NCBI GenBank assembly: GCA_900095095.1
Contig: FMBT01000389.1
Location: forward strand, 62,001-126,000
Direction: 5' to 3'
DNA length: 64,000 nucleotides
Source of the DNA: Fragilariopsis cylindrus CCMP1102
Lineage: Eukaryota; Bacillariophyta; Bacillariophyceae; Bacillariales; Bacillariaceae
Position 1 is the stretch's first letter. Every line of letters begins with the position of its first letter. Under the pieces are notes generated by a model. It was not told where the DNA came from. It searched no databases and saw only the letters and a list, made by a program, of their open reading frames with translations. Below, piece by piece: positions 1 to 12,186 of the stretch. A program made the position numbers and the translations under genes.

Positions 1-533
1 GCATATGAATAGTCTTTTTCATCTAAGTCAATGATCGGGTAACTCATTTTAATGGGCCATAATGGTGATACTTTCCAATCCCCACTGGTGTACGATCATT
101 ACCTTGAATCCACCCTTTTGGGGTAATGATTTCACCTTGTTTTTTGTCTCGTATGGATCTTCTTTTGGATTGTATGTAAAATCAATATCAATGTCGTGAC
201 TTTCCTTCTCGTCCAATAGAGTATATTTTTCTACAGCATTCGAACATGTCGTTTCCGCGAATGTTGGTTTAACAGCAATAACGAACCACGTTCCCATGAA
301 TCTAATGAATGAATAATAGTAACGAAAAAAATAAAATAAAATAAAACAAAACAATGTTCGAGTATGGATAAGAAACAACCACAACAACAATAACAACAAC
401 ATTCACTACCGTATTCGAATCGAATCAATCAATCAATCAATTGATCGACATAATATACTTACCGTGACGTATCACATGTTTGGACAGTGTTCAAAGCTGG
501 TAATTTGGTGGAGGCGGAAGCAGAATTTCCCAT
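1..533 (-). CDS. Lipocalin (Blc/apolipoprotein D-like), two exons, 3' end off the window
   Basis: A small beta-barrel carrier of lipids or other hydrophobic ligands. Exon 1 is 463-533 and begins MGNSASAS; the intron is 302-462 (GTAAGT...TTAG); exon 2 runs from 301 off the left edge. Splicing joins CG|A and produces SRFMGTWFVIAV, the lipocalin G-x-W signature, followed by KPTFAE and SNAVEKYT as in bacterial Blc. The frame then breaks twice, at the G-runs at 113-115 and 80-83. Reading across both gives GWIQGNDRTPVG, DWKVSPLWPIKMSY and IIDLDEKDYSYA, the expected rest of the fold. The MGNSAS start could be an N-myristoylation site (inference). The family is clear; whether the breaks are real is not. 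Confidence 0.8.
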
Positions 534-958
534 TTTTCTATATCTGTTATCTGTTATCTGTTTCTGATCTCTTTTTTTCTTTTTTTCCTTGTTAGTTTGG
601 TTTTATGAGAGATGTTTGCACTGTAGTCAGCAGATTGATTCTTTTTAAGAGGTGTATTATACTGTACGGTAGGATTGTAGGATACTAGCTACCGTACGGT
701 GTTGAGTGTGTCGTTGTGTTGTGGTTTTGCTTATTTGTGCCTCTTTGTGTGCATGTCAATCGTGCGAGACGTTCGTCTAACACGTCACCTTTCCACAAGC
801 ACGATTGAAAAAGTTCAAACACAAAATCGAACATGGCGCAAATTTGAAGATTTGAACGAAGAACAAAGATTCAAAGATTCTACCGGTATTCTAATGCAAG
901 TTTATAAAAGTACATCAAGGTAGGAATCATAAAAACACATCATATATATGGACAGGAG
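534..958. promoter_or_regulatory. Divergent intergenic region between lipocalin and ABC transporter
   Basis: The 425 bases between two oppositely oriented starts must hold both promoters. Visible elements are T-rich runs near 570-590 and a near-perfect palindrome TACCGTACGGT at 690-700, preceded by TAGC. The same 15-mer recurs inverted at 53.08 kb. No TATA box can be assigned with confidence. Confidence 0.4.
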
Positions 959-3060
959 ATGAATCATCGCAATTGTTCGTCTCCTTTTTACATGTATCTA
1001 TCAGTGCTAGTACTAATATGCAACAGCTCGGCGTTCCCTGGGGTCTCTCTACCTCGACATCAGATTTTCAACAATGGACGGAGGATATTACTCAATAACA
1101 ATAATAATTTATCACGGTATGGTGGAGATTACTTAGAGTATGACGACGATGACCAAAATTTGTCAGCACGATTCAAACGGAAGCTATCCCATCTTCAGCA
1201 TCAATATCCAAACGGTTTGCCAACGAGGCATTTTTTCCGAAAATGGAAAAGAATTTACATCCTACTTTTTCCCATTTTTGTCATTTGCGCTAGTAGAGCT
1301 GCTGCACATGCCGCATCATCGTCGACTATCCTGCCTGATAGTTTATTAGGACCACGAAATATTTTGACAGCGACAATCATGTTGTTATTACTTGGTGCTA
1401 TTCCACTCTCACTTTTTGGTGTAGGTAATATCGCTAAGGTCTTGCTCTTTAGCGCTGGTCGATGTGCAATCCAGGTTTCACTTTTGGGAAGTATTGTTTT
1501 ACACCGAATGATGGGAGTAAAAAATCCTAGTTACGTTGCTATCTGGATTCTTGGAGTAGGGCTTCTTGCTAGTAGAGAAGCTACTGGACGAATCCAGTAC
1601 AAATACCCTCACATGGAACGGAATATGTATCTTTCTGTCGTAGCAGGTGGATTGATTATTCTGAGTCTAACAGTAGGTTTAAAGTTATTTGGAGACATTC
1701 AACCATGGTTTGATCCACGGACTTGGATTCCAATTGCTGGGATGTTGTTCGGCAATACATTGAATGCAAGTGCTCTTGGCGCATCTTCGATAACCAAACA
1801 ATTTGCAGTCGATTCAGAATCTGTAGAACTAAGGTTGATTCGAGGTGCCGATACTAGAGAAGCAATCTCGCCACTTGTTGGAGAAAGCTACAGAATTGCT
1901 TTGATGCCGACTATAAATAGTCTTGCAGCAACAGGAATTATCCATGTGAGTTGCAATTTTTGCCATTCACGTATTGTTGTAATATATTATACTATATTAT
2001 ATCTTATCTTGTTAATTCACATCGATTCTAATTATTCTCTTGTATCATCTTTTCGTATACTTTTTACTTTTAGATTCCTGGAATGATGTCAGGTCAAATT
2101 CTAGCTGGTCAGTCTACACAACAAGCAGCTGTATATCAAATCCTGATCAACTTTTTGATTGCCACAAATGCTTTGTTGACAGTACAACTTATTATTAATT
2201 CTTCCATCCAAGTATTAGTTAATACTAGAGAGAGTAGAATCCGTCATGGTATTCTTGTTCCTACAGAGAAGACGACAACAATGATTCCTTCCTTAATCTC
2301 TATTTTTTCAATGTTCAATCTACGAAAAATTCTATATTCGTCTGCTCTTGCAAATCAAATCGATATACACCCATCGACGTTTACGAGTAGGAATGTATCA
2401 TCGGTTTCAACAAAATTAAACAGTGACAAAAATTATGAGATTCCCGTTTTGAAAATCAAACATCTTGAAGTTAAAAGAGCCAATGTGAATGTTGATCTGA
2501 CTCTCTGTTCTGGCGACCGGCTTGCTATTACTGGACCGAGCGGATGTGGGAAGAGTCAAATTCTAAGAACTATAGTTGGCTTGGAAGAATTGAAAGGTAA
2601 CAGCTTTATTTCTTTATCGGGCGAATTTTTGTGCCAGAATGACTTACCACGCTTTCGGAGCAAAGTTTGCTTAGTTCCTCAGAATAGACCTATTCTTGAA
2701 GGTACACCCAATGGATTTTATAAACAATCCATCCGATACCGATGTCGACGAAACCAAGAGGATCTATATACTCGTACAGTCCCAAGCGAGATTGCTAAAA
2801 ACTGGAACATTAGAGTTGAAGCTTTTGACCAACCATGGTCAACCCTATCCGGAGGGGAATCACAAAAGGCTGCATTGGCAATCGCTATATCGTTAGAGCC
2901 TGATGTCTTACTGTTAGATGAAAGTACCAGCGCACTGGATGAATCATCGTCTCTGCTTGTAGAGGAAACTTTGAAAGCTTGTACCATACCAATGATCATA
3001 GTTACTCATTCCAAGGATCAGCTAGAAAGGTTTTGCACAAATCGCCTAGATCTATACTAA
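959..3060 (+). CDS. Fused FetB-type permease and FetA-type ABC ATPase, plastid-type presequence
   Basis: Two exons, 959-1945 and 2074-3060, flank a 128-nt intron (GTGAGT...TTTTAG) and give about 657 residues. The N-terminus is a hydrophobic signal peptide ending ICNSSAFPG, resembling the diatom plastid ASAFAP motif. Residues about 95-420 carry several membrane helices and the UPF0014/FetB core (GNTLNASALGA, IPGMMSGQILAGQ). An ABC ATPase follows, with Walker A GPSGCGKS, signature LSGGESQ and Walker B DVLLLDES. Bacterial FetA/FetB (YbbL/YbbM), an iron exporter, and plant STAR1/STAR2 (ALS3), linked to aluminium tolerance, keep these halves as separate proteins. Here they are one chain, permease first. 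Substrate and plastid location are inferred. The stop lies 62 bases from the convergent glycosyltransferase. Confidence 0.85.
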
Positions 3061-3122
3061 GAAATTATATAATTTGTATTTGAGAAATACTTTAGAATCG
3101 TATAATATTTTATTAATCATCA

Positions 3123-4559
3123 TCAAGATGCAAATTGTATTGGACAAATTTTTACTTCTTCTGGAAAATTATTTTGTGAACCTCCCTCCTCCTTCCAATG
3201 TTTGATAAAACCAGGCCATTTTGGTTTTTCTTTCCCATCAATTCTACTATTATGAAATATTTTCAAATTAAATCCACTGGAACGCATATCAAATGCCTTG
3301 TGGGGTTTGTAATATATTGCAGGTAATATCACAGCAAGTTGATCATCTGGACTTCTACATAAGAAACAATCACCCAGTAATGGTAAAAATTTCGTTACCT
3401 GGGATCTATAAAAATCTAGGTTTGTTATATGAAAAAATCCATGTATCGTTTTTAGTCGATCGATACACCTTCGATCCGTGTAGTTTCCTGGTATAAAATC
3501 AATCAATCGTCTCTCGAGATATCCTGTGGTTGTATTAATTTTCATATCACAAATAAAACTATTATTGTAGGACTGGAAAATAAGAGTAATCAATCCTCTT
3601 GGTGAACCCTGTATATTATCAAACATCACAACACCATTATTTTCAATTAGGTATTCCACCGGATCATTCTTCCAAGGCGCAGTGGCAAATCCATCCGAAT
3701 CGATCCACAACATGTATTTATAATTCAATAATGAATGATGATTCCATATATGTACCGAACGAAATTCAGCTTGCCAATTATATGACAATAGTAAATTTGA
3801 TGGATAGTCTCCATTGTTGTTATCAGGACAAGCAGAATTCCATTCTAATTCTTCAGGAGATGTTACATTACAATTTTTAAAAAATGTATTACGTTTCTTT
3901 TCAGGTAATGCATAGATCATTTCTGGTAATGAACCATTGTAGTTGTTGTCTAATGCAACTGAGATTTGAATCTTATCTCCCAACAGTGATTGTAATTCTT
4001 GTATCTCAAGTTCTGGAATTGGTAAAGTAGTAAAGATTAATATTGGATATTCAACTTTAGAATTGTATGCATAATGAAGTAAACATAATGATTGCATTAT
4101 TCTATTCCAATCTTTTCCTGGACCATGGATCTTAGTAACAATAACAACATCGTCATATCGTGTAAATGCTGTTGGTGTTGTTCTATTCTTCTGATTTCTT
4201 TGCTGCTGCTTCTGCTTCGGATCCTTCTGTTGTTGTTCCTGTAGTATTAACGACGAATTTGTACTATTGATAACAACATCAAATTCGGTTGAGGTTGAGT
4301 TTGTTGTTTCATTTGTTGCTGTTATATTATTCTTATCCTGTCTTCGTAACCGTTGTTTCTCTTGTTGTCTCTCTTCTCGTTTTTTCTGGTGTTTTTTTTC
4401 TCGTCTCTTATCAATTTTTAGTTGCTGCTTCTGATCCTTCTGCTGTTGTTCCGATAGTATTAATGACGAACCATCAGATTCGGTTGAGGTCGTAGTTGTG
4501 GTCGTCACTGCTACTGGTCTGGTGACTCGTGAATCCCAATTTATTTTTGTCGACCTATT

Positions 4560-4593
<34 letters not shown>

Positions 4594-4748
4594 TAATCAT
4601 TGAATTGTTTCGTCGTTAAATTATATCTTGTGATACATATCAGACAGAATAATGCAATAGAAAGAAGTATTAACATTTGTCTTTTCTGTGACTGATTTTT
4701 ATTGTGATTCTTATCACCTCCTACTAGTACTTGTTGTAACTCTGCCAT
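3123..4748 (-). CDS. Type II membrane protein with nucleotide-sugar transferase-like domain
   Basis: Single exon, 541 residues. A short cytosolic N-terminus is followed by one membrane helix at about residues 25-42 (ILLSIALFCLICI), then a Ser/Lys/Gln-rich stem with a (GAT)n-encoded Ser run, then a globular domain from about residue 200. That domain opens VVIVTKIHGPGKDW and contains YMLWIDSDGFATAPW near residue 350; the DSD is of the DxD type that binds metal and nucleotide sugar. The topology fits a Golgi glycosyltransferase. The context of the DxD motif recalls GT15/GT34-like mannosyl- or galactosyltransferases, but I cannot assign the family firmly. Several N-glycosylation sequons (NNS, NTT, NYT) lie in the lumenal part. 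Confidence 0.7.
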
Positions 4749-5421
4749 TGTTATTTTTCTTCATCGACCAGATCGATCGAGAGAGAGAGAGAGAGAGAGA
4801 GAGACAGTTGGTTGTTATGTCCGTTTGACTTTGCTTTTCCCATTTGATGCGATCGTCGCGTAACCGGAACATTGTAAGGCTTTTCTCAGGTATTTCAATA
4901 TCGAATATCCTCTCACATCTCATATCCTTCGTCGGCATTAAACAAAGATTCAAGATAGATACAGTACATCAGTAGAGTGAGGGCCTGTTTACAGATATTC
5001 CTCAGTCGTACAGTACACTTTTTTGAACGTTGAGGGTGTGAATTAATCGAATCAGTCGAATAATCAAATGGAGAGCCTTCAAGAAAATAAACAAATGATG
5101 ATATATTTTCTTAATTCGTTCACAACCATCGAATCAAAATGAAATCTAAAATCAAAGAACAACAACCAAATAAACAGTTGTTTACGAACAGAATAAAGTA
5201 AAGAGCCATCACATCATTCAAATATCAGCGCTTCGAAAGAAGGAATCATCGCCCTCGCTCTGCTACAATATCTTGTACTGTGCGTACTCACAACTGTACA
5301 AAAATTGACATCATCAGATCATCAGATCATCAGATCACCATCACCAAACCATCGCGAGAAGACTTCGCACCAAGAAATTGTTTCATACCACACATCATAT
5401 ACATATAGACTTAATAATATC
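4749..5421. promoter_or_regulatory. Divergent intergenic region with (GA)n tract
   Basis: About 670 bases separate the glycosyltransferase and DEAD-box helicase starts. A GA dinucleotide tract lies at about 4778-4803, just upstream of the glycosyltransferase ATG, and a short ATCATCAG tandem repeat at 5310-5338 precedes the helicase. Both are in transcribed-leader or promoter positions. No other element is assignable. Confidence 0.35.
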
Positions 5422-7380
5422 ATGATGGAATCATCCAGGATATTATCGTTATTATGTTTAACCGCAGTCGCTGTTTTAAATTCAAATAACATCGGTAACA
5501 ACAATCTTCGAGTTACAGCATTTGCTCCATCCTTGTCATCATCTATCAACCAATCATCCCCCAAAAAATGTGCAACACGATTATATTCTACAGTAGAACA
5601 AGGCCTCGATACAACCGATATTATTAGTTCGTCACCGACGTCGTCGTCCTCGTCGTCGTCACATAAACTCCCGATTTTATTTCCGTCACTTGCAACATCA
5701 TTGAATGAGCTCGGATTTTCAACACCAACTCCTATCCAATCCGCATCGGCAGAACGTGCACTCGAATCTGAAAATTTACTTCTAATTGCACCCACCGGTA
5801 GTGGTAAAACATTAGCATATTTGTTACCGGCTCTTGAAAAAGTTGTAACACAACGACAACAAAAAATACAACAGGCAGGAGAAGACGAAGCAACATCATC
5901 AATTCCTTCGAATACAATACTCGTCGTTGCACCGACTAGAGAACTTGCTCTTCAGCTAATGCGTGATACGACGTCGATTATTTCCAATTTAAACAACAAC
6001 AACAAAGAAGATAATCAAAATAAATTATCTGTTTTATTGGCTGTGAAAGGAGTGAACATGCCAACCACTGAAGAATTGAATAGTTCAACGGTTCTAATCG
6101 GTACTCCAGAAGAACTACTGTATGTGCTATCGGAGGTACGAGGTGGGCAAGAATTCGTTGCAGGAGATGTATTATCGGCAGTTGTTTTAGATGAAGTTGA
6201 TGTTTTATTGCCGAATCCACCAAAACAATTACGAACAGCATTAGATAATGCTGGGAATGGTAAAAAAGAAAGACCTGGACAAAGTGGAAAGAAGAGTAAT
6301 TCACCACAAGATGAACGTCGTCGGCAGGAACAAAAACGAAAACTTATGGCAGCGAAACGGAATGGTGTTCAATTTTCACCATCAATGAAAGCACAAGTTG
6401 TTGGACCCACAGAAAATTTATTAAAACTAATTGCCTCCCGACGAGTATTATCTGCTGATGGTGAAGAAACAACACCGTATCAAGTCATTGCTGGAAGTGC
6501 CACCGCCAGTAGAAAGACTTTAGATCGATTAAATAAAGCAATGAAAGATGCTGCATCTGATGCGTCATCAAATGTTGAGATTGTTTGGAATGGGAATGTA
6601 AAAGCATGCCGTCCCGATGTTGATGATGTTGTATTCAGTAAAGAAGAGGAAGCAGGAAAAGAAAAACAAATTCGTGCCGTTACGGTACCCAAACAAGTTA
6701 AGCATCAATATATACGTCTCGAAAAGGATATGGCGACGAATCCCACTGCTGTACTTGCAGCTGTGGCGAAGGCTGCCGAAACATTAAAACCAAAACGCGC
6801 CTTGTTGTTTCTATGCGGAGAATTTCAAAAGTCAACTAATGCGGTAGCGAACCCAATATCAAAGAAGGCACTACCTAAACCTGGACAACGAATCACTCAA
6901 TCACAGCTTCGTCGGAAGAAACAGCTTACACTCAAACAGAAGAAACTTGCTGCATCTGCAATATCAAGAGCAAAAGGTCTTAATACCGGATTATCGGCTC
7001 GAAATGCATGTTCTACGTTAGTTGAAATGGGAATAGAAGCGAAACCATTACACGTGGTCTTAGGCCTTGAGGCTAATGCTAAAGAAGATGACGACGATGA
7101 GGATGCTGAAATCCCTCCCTTCCTCGTAACCTTCGAAGGATCCGCAAGAGGTTTACATTTGGATGACATTGATACTGTTTTTGTGGTAGGACGACCATCA
7201 TCAGCAGCAAGTTATCTACATCTTGCCGGTCGGGTCGGAAGGGCTTCTACCGCGGTAGGCGGTGATGTTGTTATACGTCCAGGTAATGTGATTTCATTAT
7301 GTACAAAGGGTAGTGCGATTGAATTGAACAAATGGACGAAGCAAGTGGGAGGTACAGACTTAGAAGAGCTCACTCTATAG
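5422..7380 (+). CDS. DEAD-box-type RNA helicase with plastid-type presequence
   Basis: Single exon, about 652 residues. I place the start at the ATG pair at 5422/5425, because it yields MMESSRILSLLCLTAVAVL, a signal peptide, followed by VTAFAPS, a classic diatom plastid cleavage motif; the upstream in-frame extension is polar. Motifs seen: Q-motif region (LGFSTPTPIQ), I APTGSGKT near residue 122, Ia APTRELALQL, II LDEVDVLL (DEVD instead of DEAD), III AGSAT, V-like SARGLHLDDIDTVFVVGRP and VI HLAGRVGRA. A charged insert separates motif II from motif III. An ATP-dependent RNA-remodelling role in plastid ribosome or RNA metabolism is inferred. It is convergent with PRP16. Confidence 0.87.
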   Translation: MMESSRILSLLCLTAVAVLNSNNIGNNNLRVTAFAPSLSSSINQSSPKKCATRLYSTVEQGLDTTDIISSSPTSSSSSSSHKLPILFPSLATSLNELGFSTPTPIQSASAERALESENLLLIAPTGSGKTLAYLLPALEKVVTQRQQKIQQAGEDEATSSIPSNTILVVAPTRELALQLMRDTTSIISNLNNNNKEDNQNKLSVLLAVKGVNMPTTEELNSSTVLIGTPEELLYVLSEVRGGQEFVAGDVLSAVVLDEVDVLLPNPPKQLRTALDNAGNGKKERPGQSGKKSNSPQDERRRQEQKRKLMAAKRNGVQFSPSMKAQVVGPTENLLKLIASRRVLSADGEETTPYQVIAGSATASRKTLDRLNKAMKDAASDASSNVEIVWNGNVKACRPDVDDVVFSKEEEAGKEKQIRAVTVPKQVKHQYIRLEKDMATNPTAVLAAVAKAAETLKPKRALLFLCGEFQKSTNAVANPISKKALPKPGQRITQSQLRRKKQLTLKQKKLAASAISRAKGLNTGLSARNACSTLVEMGIEAKPLHVVLGLEANAKEDDDDEDAEIPPFLVTFEGSARGLHLDDIDTVFVVGRPSSAASYLHLAGRVGRASTAVGGDVVIRPGNVISLCTKGSAIELNKWTKQVGGTDLEELTL

Positions 7381-7563
7381 TGATGCAAATTAGCTTGAAC
7401 TATTAAATCTACAATTATCATGAAGTATATTAATTTGTTTATTGTCAACATCAACTACTCTAGGATTTCGGCATGTAGTGAGAGGAACTTTCCTGTTTTT
7501 TATTTTTTTCAACGAGAATCGGGTTGATCTAGTTTTTACGTTTGACTGCGCTTATACACGTTC

Positions 7564-10500
7564 CTAGAGTCCAAGTCTTCCCCTCGATCTCGGAGCAAAT
7601 CTCGGGGTGGAACCAGCTCGTCCAGGTGTAGCCACCGCCGATCGGTTTCTCGATGTGCTCTGCTCCTTTTTCTTCGATACTTTACTTTTTTTCTCTTCGT
7701 CGTTCTTAGCCTCCTTATCATCCATTTCTTTCATCATTTTAACCTGCTCTAACTTCTTCTCGTGTCGACGACGTAACGTGGTCTCGAACGATTCCTTGAT
7801 CGAGAAGAACATAGGACCCAACTCTGCAAGCCATTCGCCTTCAACAGCGGTGACGCATGACATGTATTCCTTGGATGTACTGATCAATTCATGGTAACAC
7901 ACGTAATCGGGTGAATATCCGAGTCCAAACAGCGCAGCCGATGGGTGGAGAGAGCAAGGGATACCATTCAGCATATTTATGTAGTCTCCGATACCCTTAA
8001 TCTTTGAGCTATTGTAAAAGTACGCTGAGCAAATGGCCTTTCGCACAACGTCCCATGATCCACCACTACTTTTTGGTTCAAGTTTCTGTTGCTTCATCAG
8101 ATCCAGGAGCTGTGCATGAATTTCTCGAGCCTTACGAATGCCCTTGGAATGAATGAAGTGCTTTGTACACCATTCAGAATCAAATCTATACTGTTTGGCC
8201 CGTTGATAGACATTCAATAGAGTTAAGTGGTCGGATTCAGGAACGAAAAACTTTTCTCGGGCCGCATCTGATTCCTCTGCCCTGTCTTTAGGTCTAAAGA
8301 AAACACTCGGTACGCTCAACATACTAACAATGATCAAAACTTCCGTCGAACAGCGTTCTTTTTCGTGTGCAAACAACAACATCTTGCTCAATGGTGGATC
8401 CAGTGGGAATTCCACCATCCTTCTGCCCATGCTGGTAAGATCTCCTGTATTATCCAGTGCTCCTAAAATCCACAGTTGATAAAGAGAGTTCATTATATTT
8501 TCCTCGGGCGGTGGGTCCATAAATTGGAAATCCAGTAGATTTTTTATTCCAAGCGATTTAAGAAGTAAAACGACATTACTCAAGTTGGTTCTCTGGATTT
8601 CTGGCACCGCAGCTTCCATCAATTCATCTCTAAATTGTCGGTCTGTGTAAAGTCTGAAACAAAATCCAGGTCCCGTTCGACCAGCTCGTCCACTACGTTG
8701 ATTTGCATTGGCCTTCGAAATGGGTGTAACCAGAAGCGCGTCCATGCCGATCCTAGGGTTATAAACTTTAAGTTTACAAAATCCAGAGTCGATCACGTAC
8801 CGAATACCGTCCACTGTGAGACTCGTTTCGGCTACATTCGTCGATACAATAACTTTTCGGATCCCTTTCGGAGCCGCTTCAAATATTTTAGCTTGCAAAT
8901 CGGCGGGGAGTTGCGAATACATAGGAAGTACAAGCAAAGGGGGTGAATCGTCCCCAAGTTTAATCATCTTTTCGGCGATGACTTGACAAGTCCCTTCGAT
9001 ATCTTCTTGACCAGTCATAAAAATTAGAATATCTCCAGGAGGACTATTGAAGTGAATTTGAAGTGTTTGCTTAACAGCAGCCATGACGTAGTCTTCTTGG
9101 ACACCCTTTGCATAGTAAGCCTCAACGGGAAATGTCCTTCCAGGAATTCGAAAAACAGGAACGCCTCCAAAATAGTTACTGAAAGTGTCCGAGCTCAGCG
9201 TTGCACTCGTAACGATCAATTTCAGATCGGAACGTCTCGCCACCACCTTTCGAAGAACTCCGAAGAGGACGTCACTATTTAATGATCGCTCGTGAGCTTC
9301 GTCCATAATGATAGCACTGTACTTATTCAAATCTGCGTCGTTCAGTGATTCTCTCAATAGGACACCATCGGTCATGTACTTAATGATGGTATCGTCACTG
9401 GTTTGATCTTCAAATCGAATAGCATATCCAACCTGACCGCCAAGTTCGTTTTTCTTGGTCAGGACCCCTCCCCGATCTTCAATGCAGGAGGCGACTTCCT
9501 CGCTTACACGCTTAGCAACGCTCATTGCAGCTACACGTCTTGGTTGAGTACATCCTATCAATCCGTACTTTCCATAACCCGCCTCCATTAAAAATTGGGT
9601 CAATTGAGTTGTCTGGATTAACATATTAGTGTTTGAAAGTAAGTTCGAAAGATTAAGGGAACAAGCAAAATGGGGAGGGACGTCATTATTATTAGTCAAC
9701 GACAACAACAACAACATCTGGTAGTAGCAAATAAATGGATCATATTCCTTTTATATCGTCTTCATCTCGCAATTAATTGTGAGTCATAATACCAAACTTA
9801 CCTTTCCACTTCCTGTTTCTCCGACGATCACAACGCAACTGTTTTCGCGGATGACATTTAGTAACTCGTCCCGGACAGAAAACACCGGTAAAAATTCACG
9901 TTGCTCACGGATAGTCTTAGTTTTGGCAAACGTTGAAACTTTCGTGTTGTCATCTTCCCCGTTCGCTTTTTTCTTTACGTGTTGGGCAAATCCCGATGAC
10001 TTCTTATAATCGATTTCTCCGTTCTCATCTTCGTCGTCATTATTACCTTCTCCGTCATTACCTACTTTTTTAGTCTTTTTTACACCCATAGCGTTACCCA
10101 TTTTAGTCCCACCTAGTTCCCAGAATTTTTGTCGCATAGCATTTTTATCCTTATTGGCTCGTATATATCGCAATGTAGCTGAGCCCTCCCGACTCATCTT
10201 GGCAAAATCAGAACTAGCATCTTTTACTGTAGGAACCGCCTCTCGGACTGTCGAAAAGGAGACTCTACCGTCCGATAAAAAGGGTGGTTTGACCTGATGA
10301 ACAAGCAACGTCACTCGAGACATATCCTTTTCATTGTTCAATGCTTCGGAATCTAAATCTATTGACGATCGCACGGCAGCTCCACTACTCAACAAACGGC
10401 TTTCCTCCCAAGCTTCTTGGTCGGCCTGTAACGCTGATTTTTTCGCATTAAAACGCTCAGAACGTGGTTGTTGCTGTTGTTGAGTGTGGCTGTTCATTGG

Positions 10501-12030
10501 ACCTTGCTGTCGACGACGCTTTTCCATGTCTGCCTCTCTGGCTTTTGTTTTAGAATTTTCAAAAAGGAACCTTCCCATATCTTGTCCACCATCTACTGCC
10601 GATTGATCGATTACATATCGACCGTCTTCCTCATCGTCGTAAAATTCCCGATCAAAATCGCTGTCGTATTCGTCTTCACCACCAATGGGTTGAATAGGAG
10701 AAGAATCGCCGTCTCGAGGTCCCTGTATGGGTGTTTCAGCATCCCAATCAGAACGAGATCGTGCGTTGCTGCTACTAGCCATTCGATTGCCCGTATCGTT
10801 TCTTCTTCCATTATTGTTATTGCTATTGTTACTATTGTTGTTGCTTCTCTGAACCGAGGATGGACGAGACATTATGGGAGTAGGAGCGTCTCCTCTACCA
10901 TCACCTCGTCTTGATCTAGAAGCTGTACTACTAGACAACGTCGATGCGTGAGTGGAAGGTGTCCCTGGTCCACGAGATGCCGGAGGAGGCATGCTCCCAT
11001 GATTTTTATTAATATTGTGGTTATTGTTGGATGGTGGTCGTCTATTAGGGTAATCATTTCCTCCTTGACGTCGTTGACTGTTACTATTATCAATACGGCG
11101 ATGACGATCATTATTATGATCATTGTTGTTGCCATAACTCCGTGATGATCCTTGGCTGTTGTCGGATCCTCTTCTGTTATTATCATTATTATTATCACGA
11201 TCCATCCGTCGATCACCTCGATCGTCGTTGTAGTTGTCGTGCCGTCCTCTATTATCATGCCTCCTATCATCGTAATTATTATTTGACTCGTTATTGTTTG
11301 TTCTTCGATGATCATCACGATTGCGTCTATCATTATCATAAGAAGAAGACTGACGGTTTCGATCATCTCTTCTATTGCTGTGGTAGTCGTCATTATTGTC
11401 ATTACGGTATTTTTCGTTCCGATCATTATTCCTCCTCCTCATATTGCTATTGCTATTGCTATTGCTATTGCTATTACTACTAATACTATTACTGCTGCTA
11501 CTTTGGGAGTTGGTGTTTCTGAAACTATTCGATCTACCAAAGTCGTCGTCATTGTCGTCGCGCCTCTCCGTTTTCGTTTATGATCACTACCACTCCCGGA
11601 ATGTTGTTGGTATTGTTGTTGCTGTCTTGATGATCTATCATCTTCATTATTATTGTCATGTCGTCGTCTTTGTTGTGGCATCGATTGTCGATGAGCTCGT
11701 TGAACGGCATTTGTATTCAATCCACCACCATGGGATGGAGTTTCACTGTCTTTTCGATAGTTTTTACTACGATGATTATTGTTACTATTCTTCTTCTTTG
11801 CAACAATGAAGAAGAAGATGATGATGATAAAGGTTTTGACGCTCCTTGTTGTTGTTGTTGTTGCTCCTTTTCAGAACGTTTTTCTGCCGCTAGCCGATCT
11901 AGTCCCAGCAATGATTTTCCATCGCCGCTGCTACTCCCGCTGCCACTGTCGGTATTTTTCTTTGGTTGTAAACCCCCACCCGTCAATGGCAAGAGCGACG
12001 TCAGTCGAGACGACGAAGAAGAAGAAGAAG
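7564..12030 (-). CDS. PRP16: DEAH-box pre-mRNA splicing helicase PRP16/DHX38
   Basis: PRP16 remodels the spliceosome after the first catalytic step. The final exon is 7564-9612, the intron 9613-9801 (189 nt), and the upstream exon runs from 9802. Splicing restores [15 protein letters not shown]. Other motifs: [15 protein letters not shown] (II), TSATL (III), [10 protein letters not shown] (V), QRSGRAGR (VI), then winged-helix, ratchet and OB-fold regions. The N-terminal half is RS/RD/N-rich. It contains the PRP16-specific stretches [17 protein letters not shown] and [12 protein letters not shown], the latter far upstream near 11.9 kb, which shows that the gene begins beyond the ATG at 11442. 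Two frame breaks, near 11575 and 11790, interrupt this low-complexity region, and the start codon near 12.03-12.1 kb is unresolved. The given 5' limit is therefore approximate. Confidence 0.9.
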
Positions 12031-12186
12031 AGAATACTGATGCTGATGCTGATGCTGGTGCTTGGTTGTTTTGATTGTTTTATTTTGTGGTGTTCCCCTC
12101 ATACCTCATTTCTCTTGATCTTTCGTGTGTACCGTAACGTTGTCGTTTATTATTGCTTTCCTCGTGGTTCACAAATTGAACGCAGA

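Noticed and set aside
699-923. 74-codon open frame upstream of the ABC transporter
   Set aside because: Begins at a TTG, has no domain and ends before the transporter ATG; probably leader or promoter sequence.
10468-11809. Plus-strand open frames rich in Ile/Val/Tyr opposite PRP16
   Set aside because: Shadow frames of Asn/Asp/Arg-rich repeats on the minus strand.
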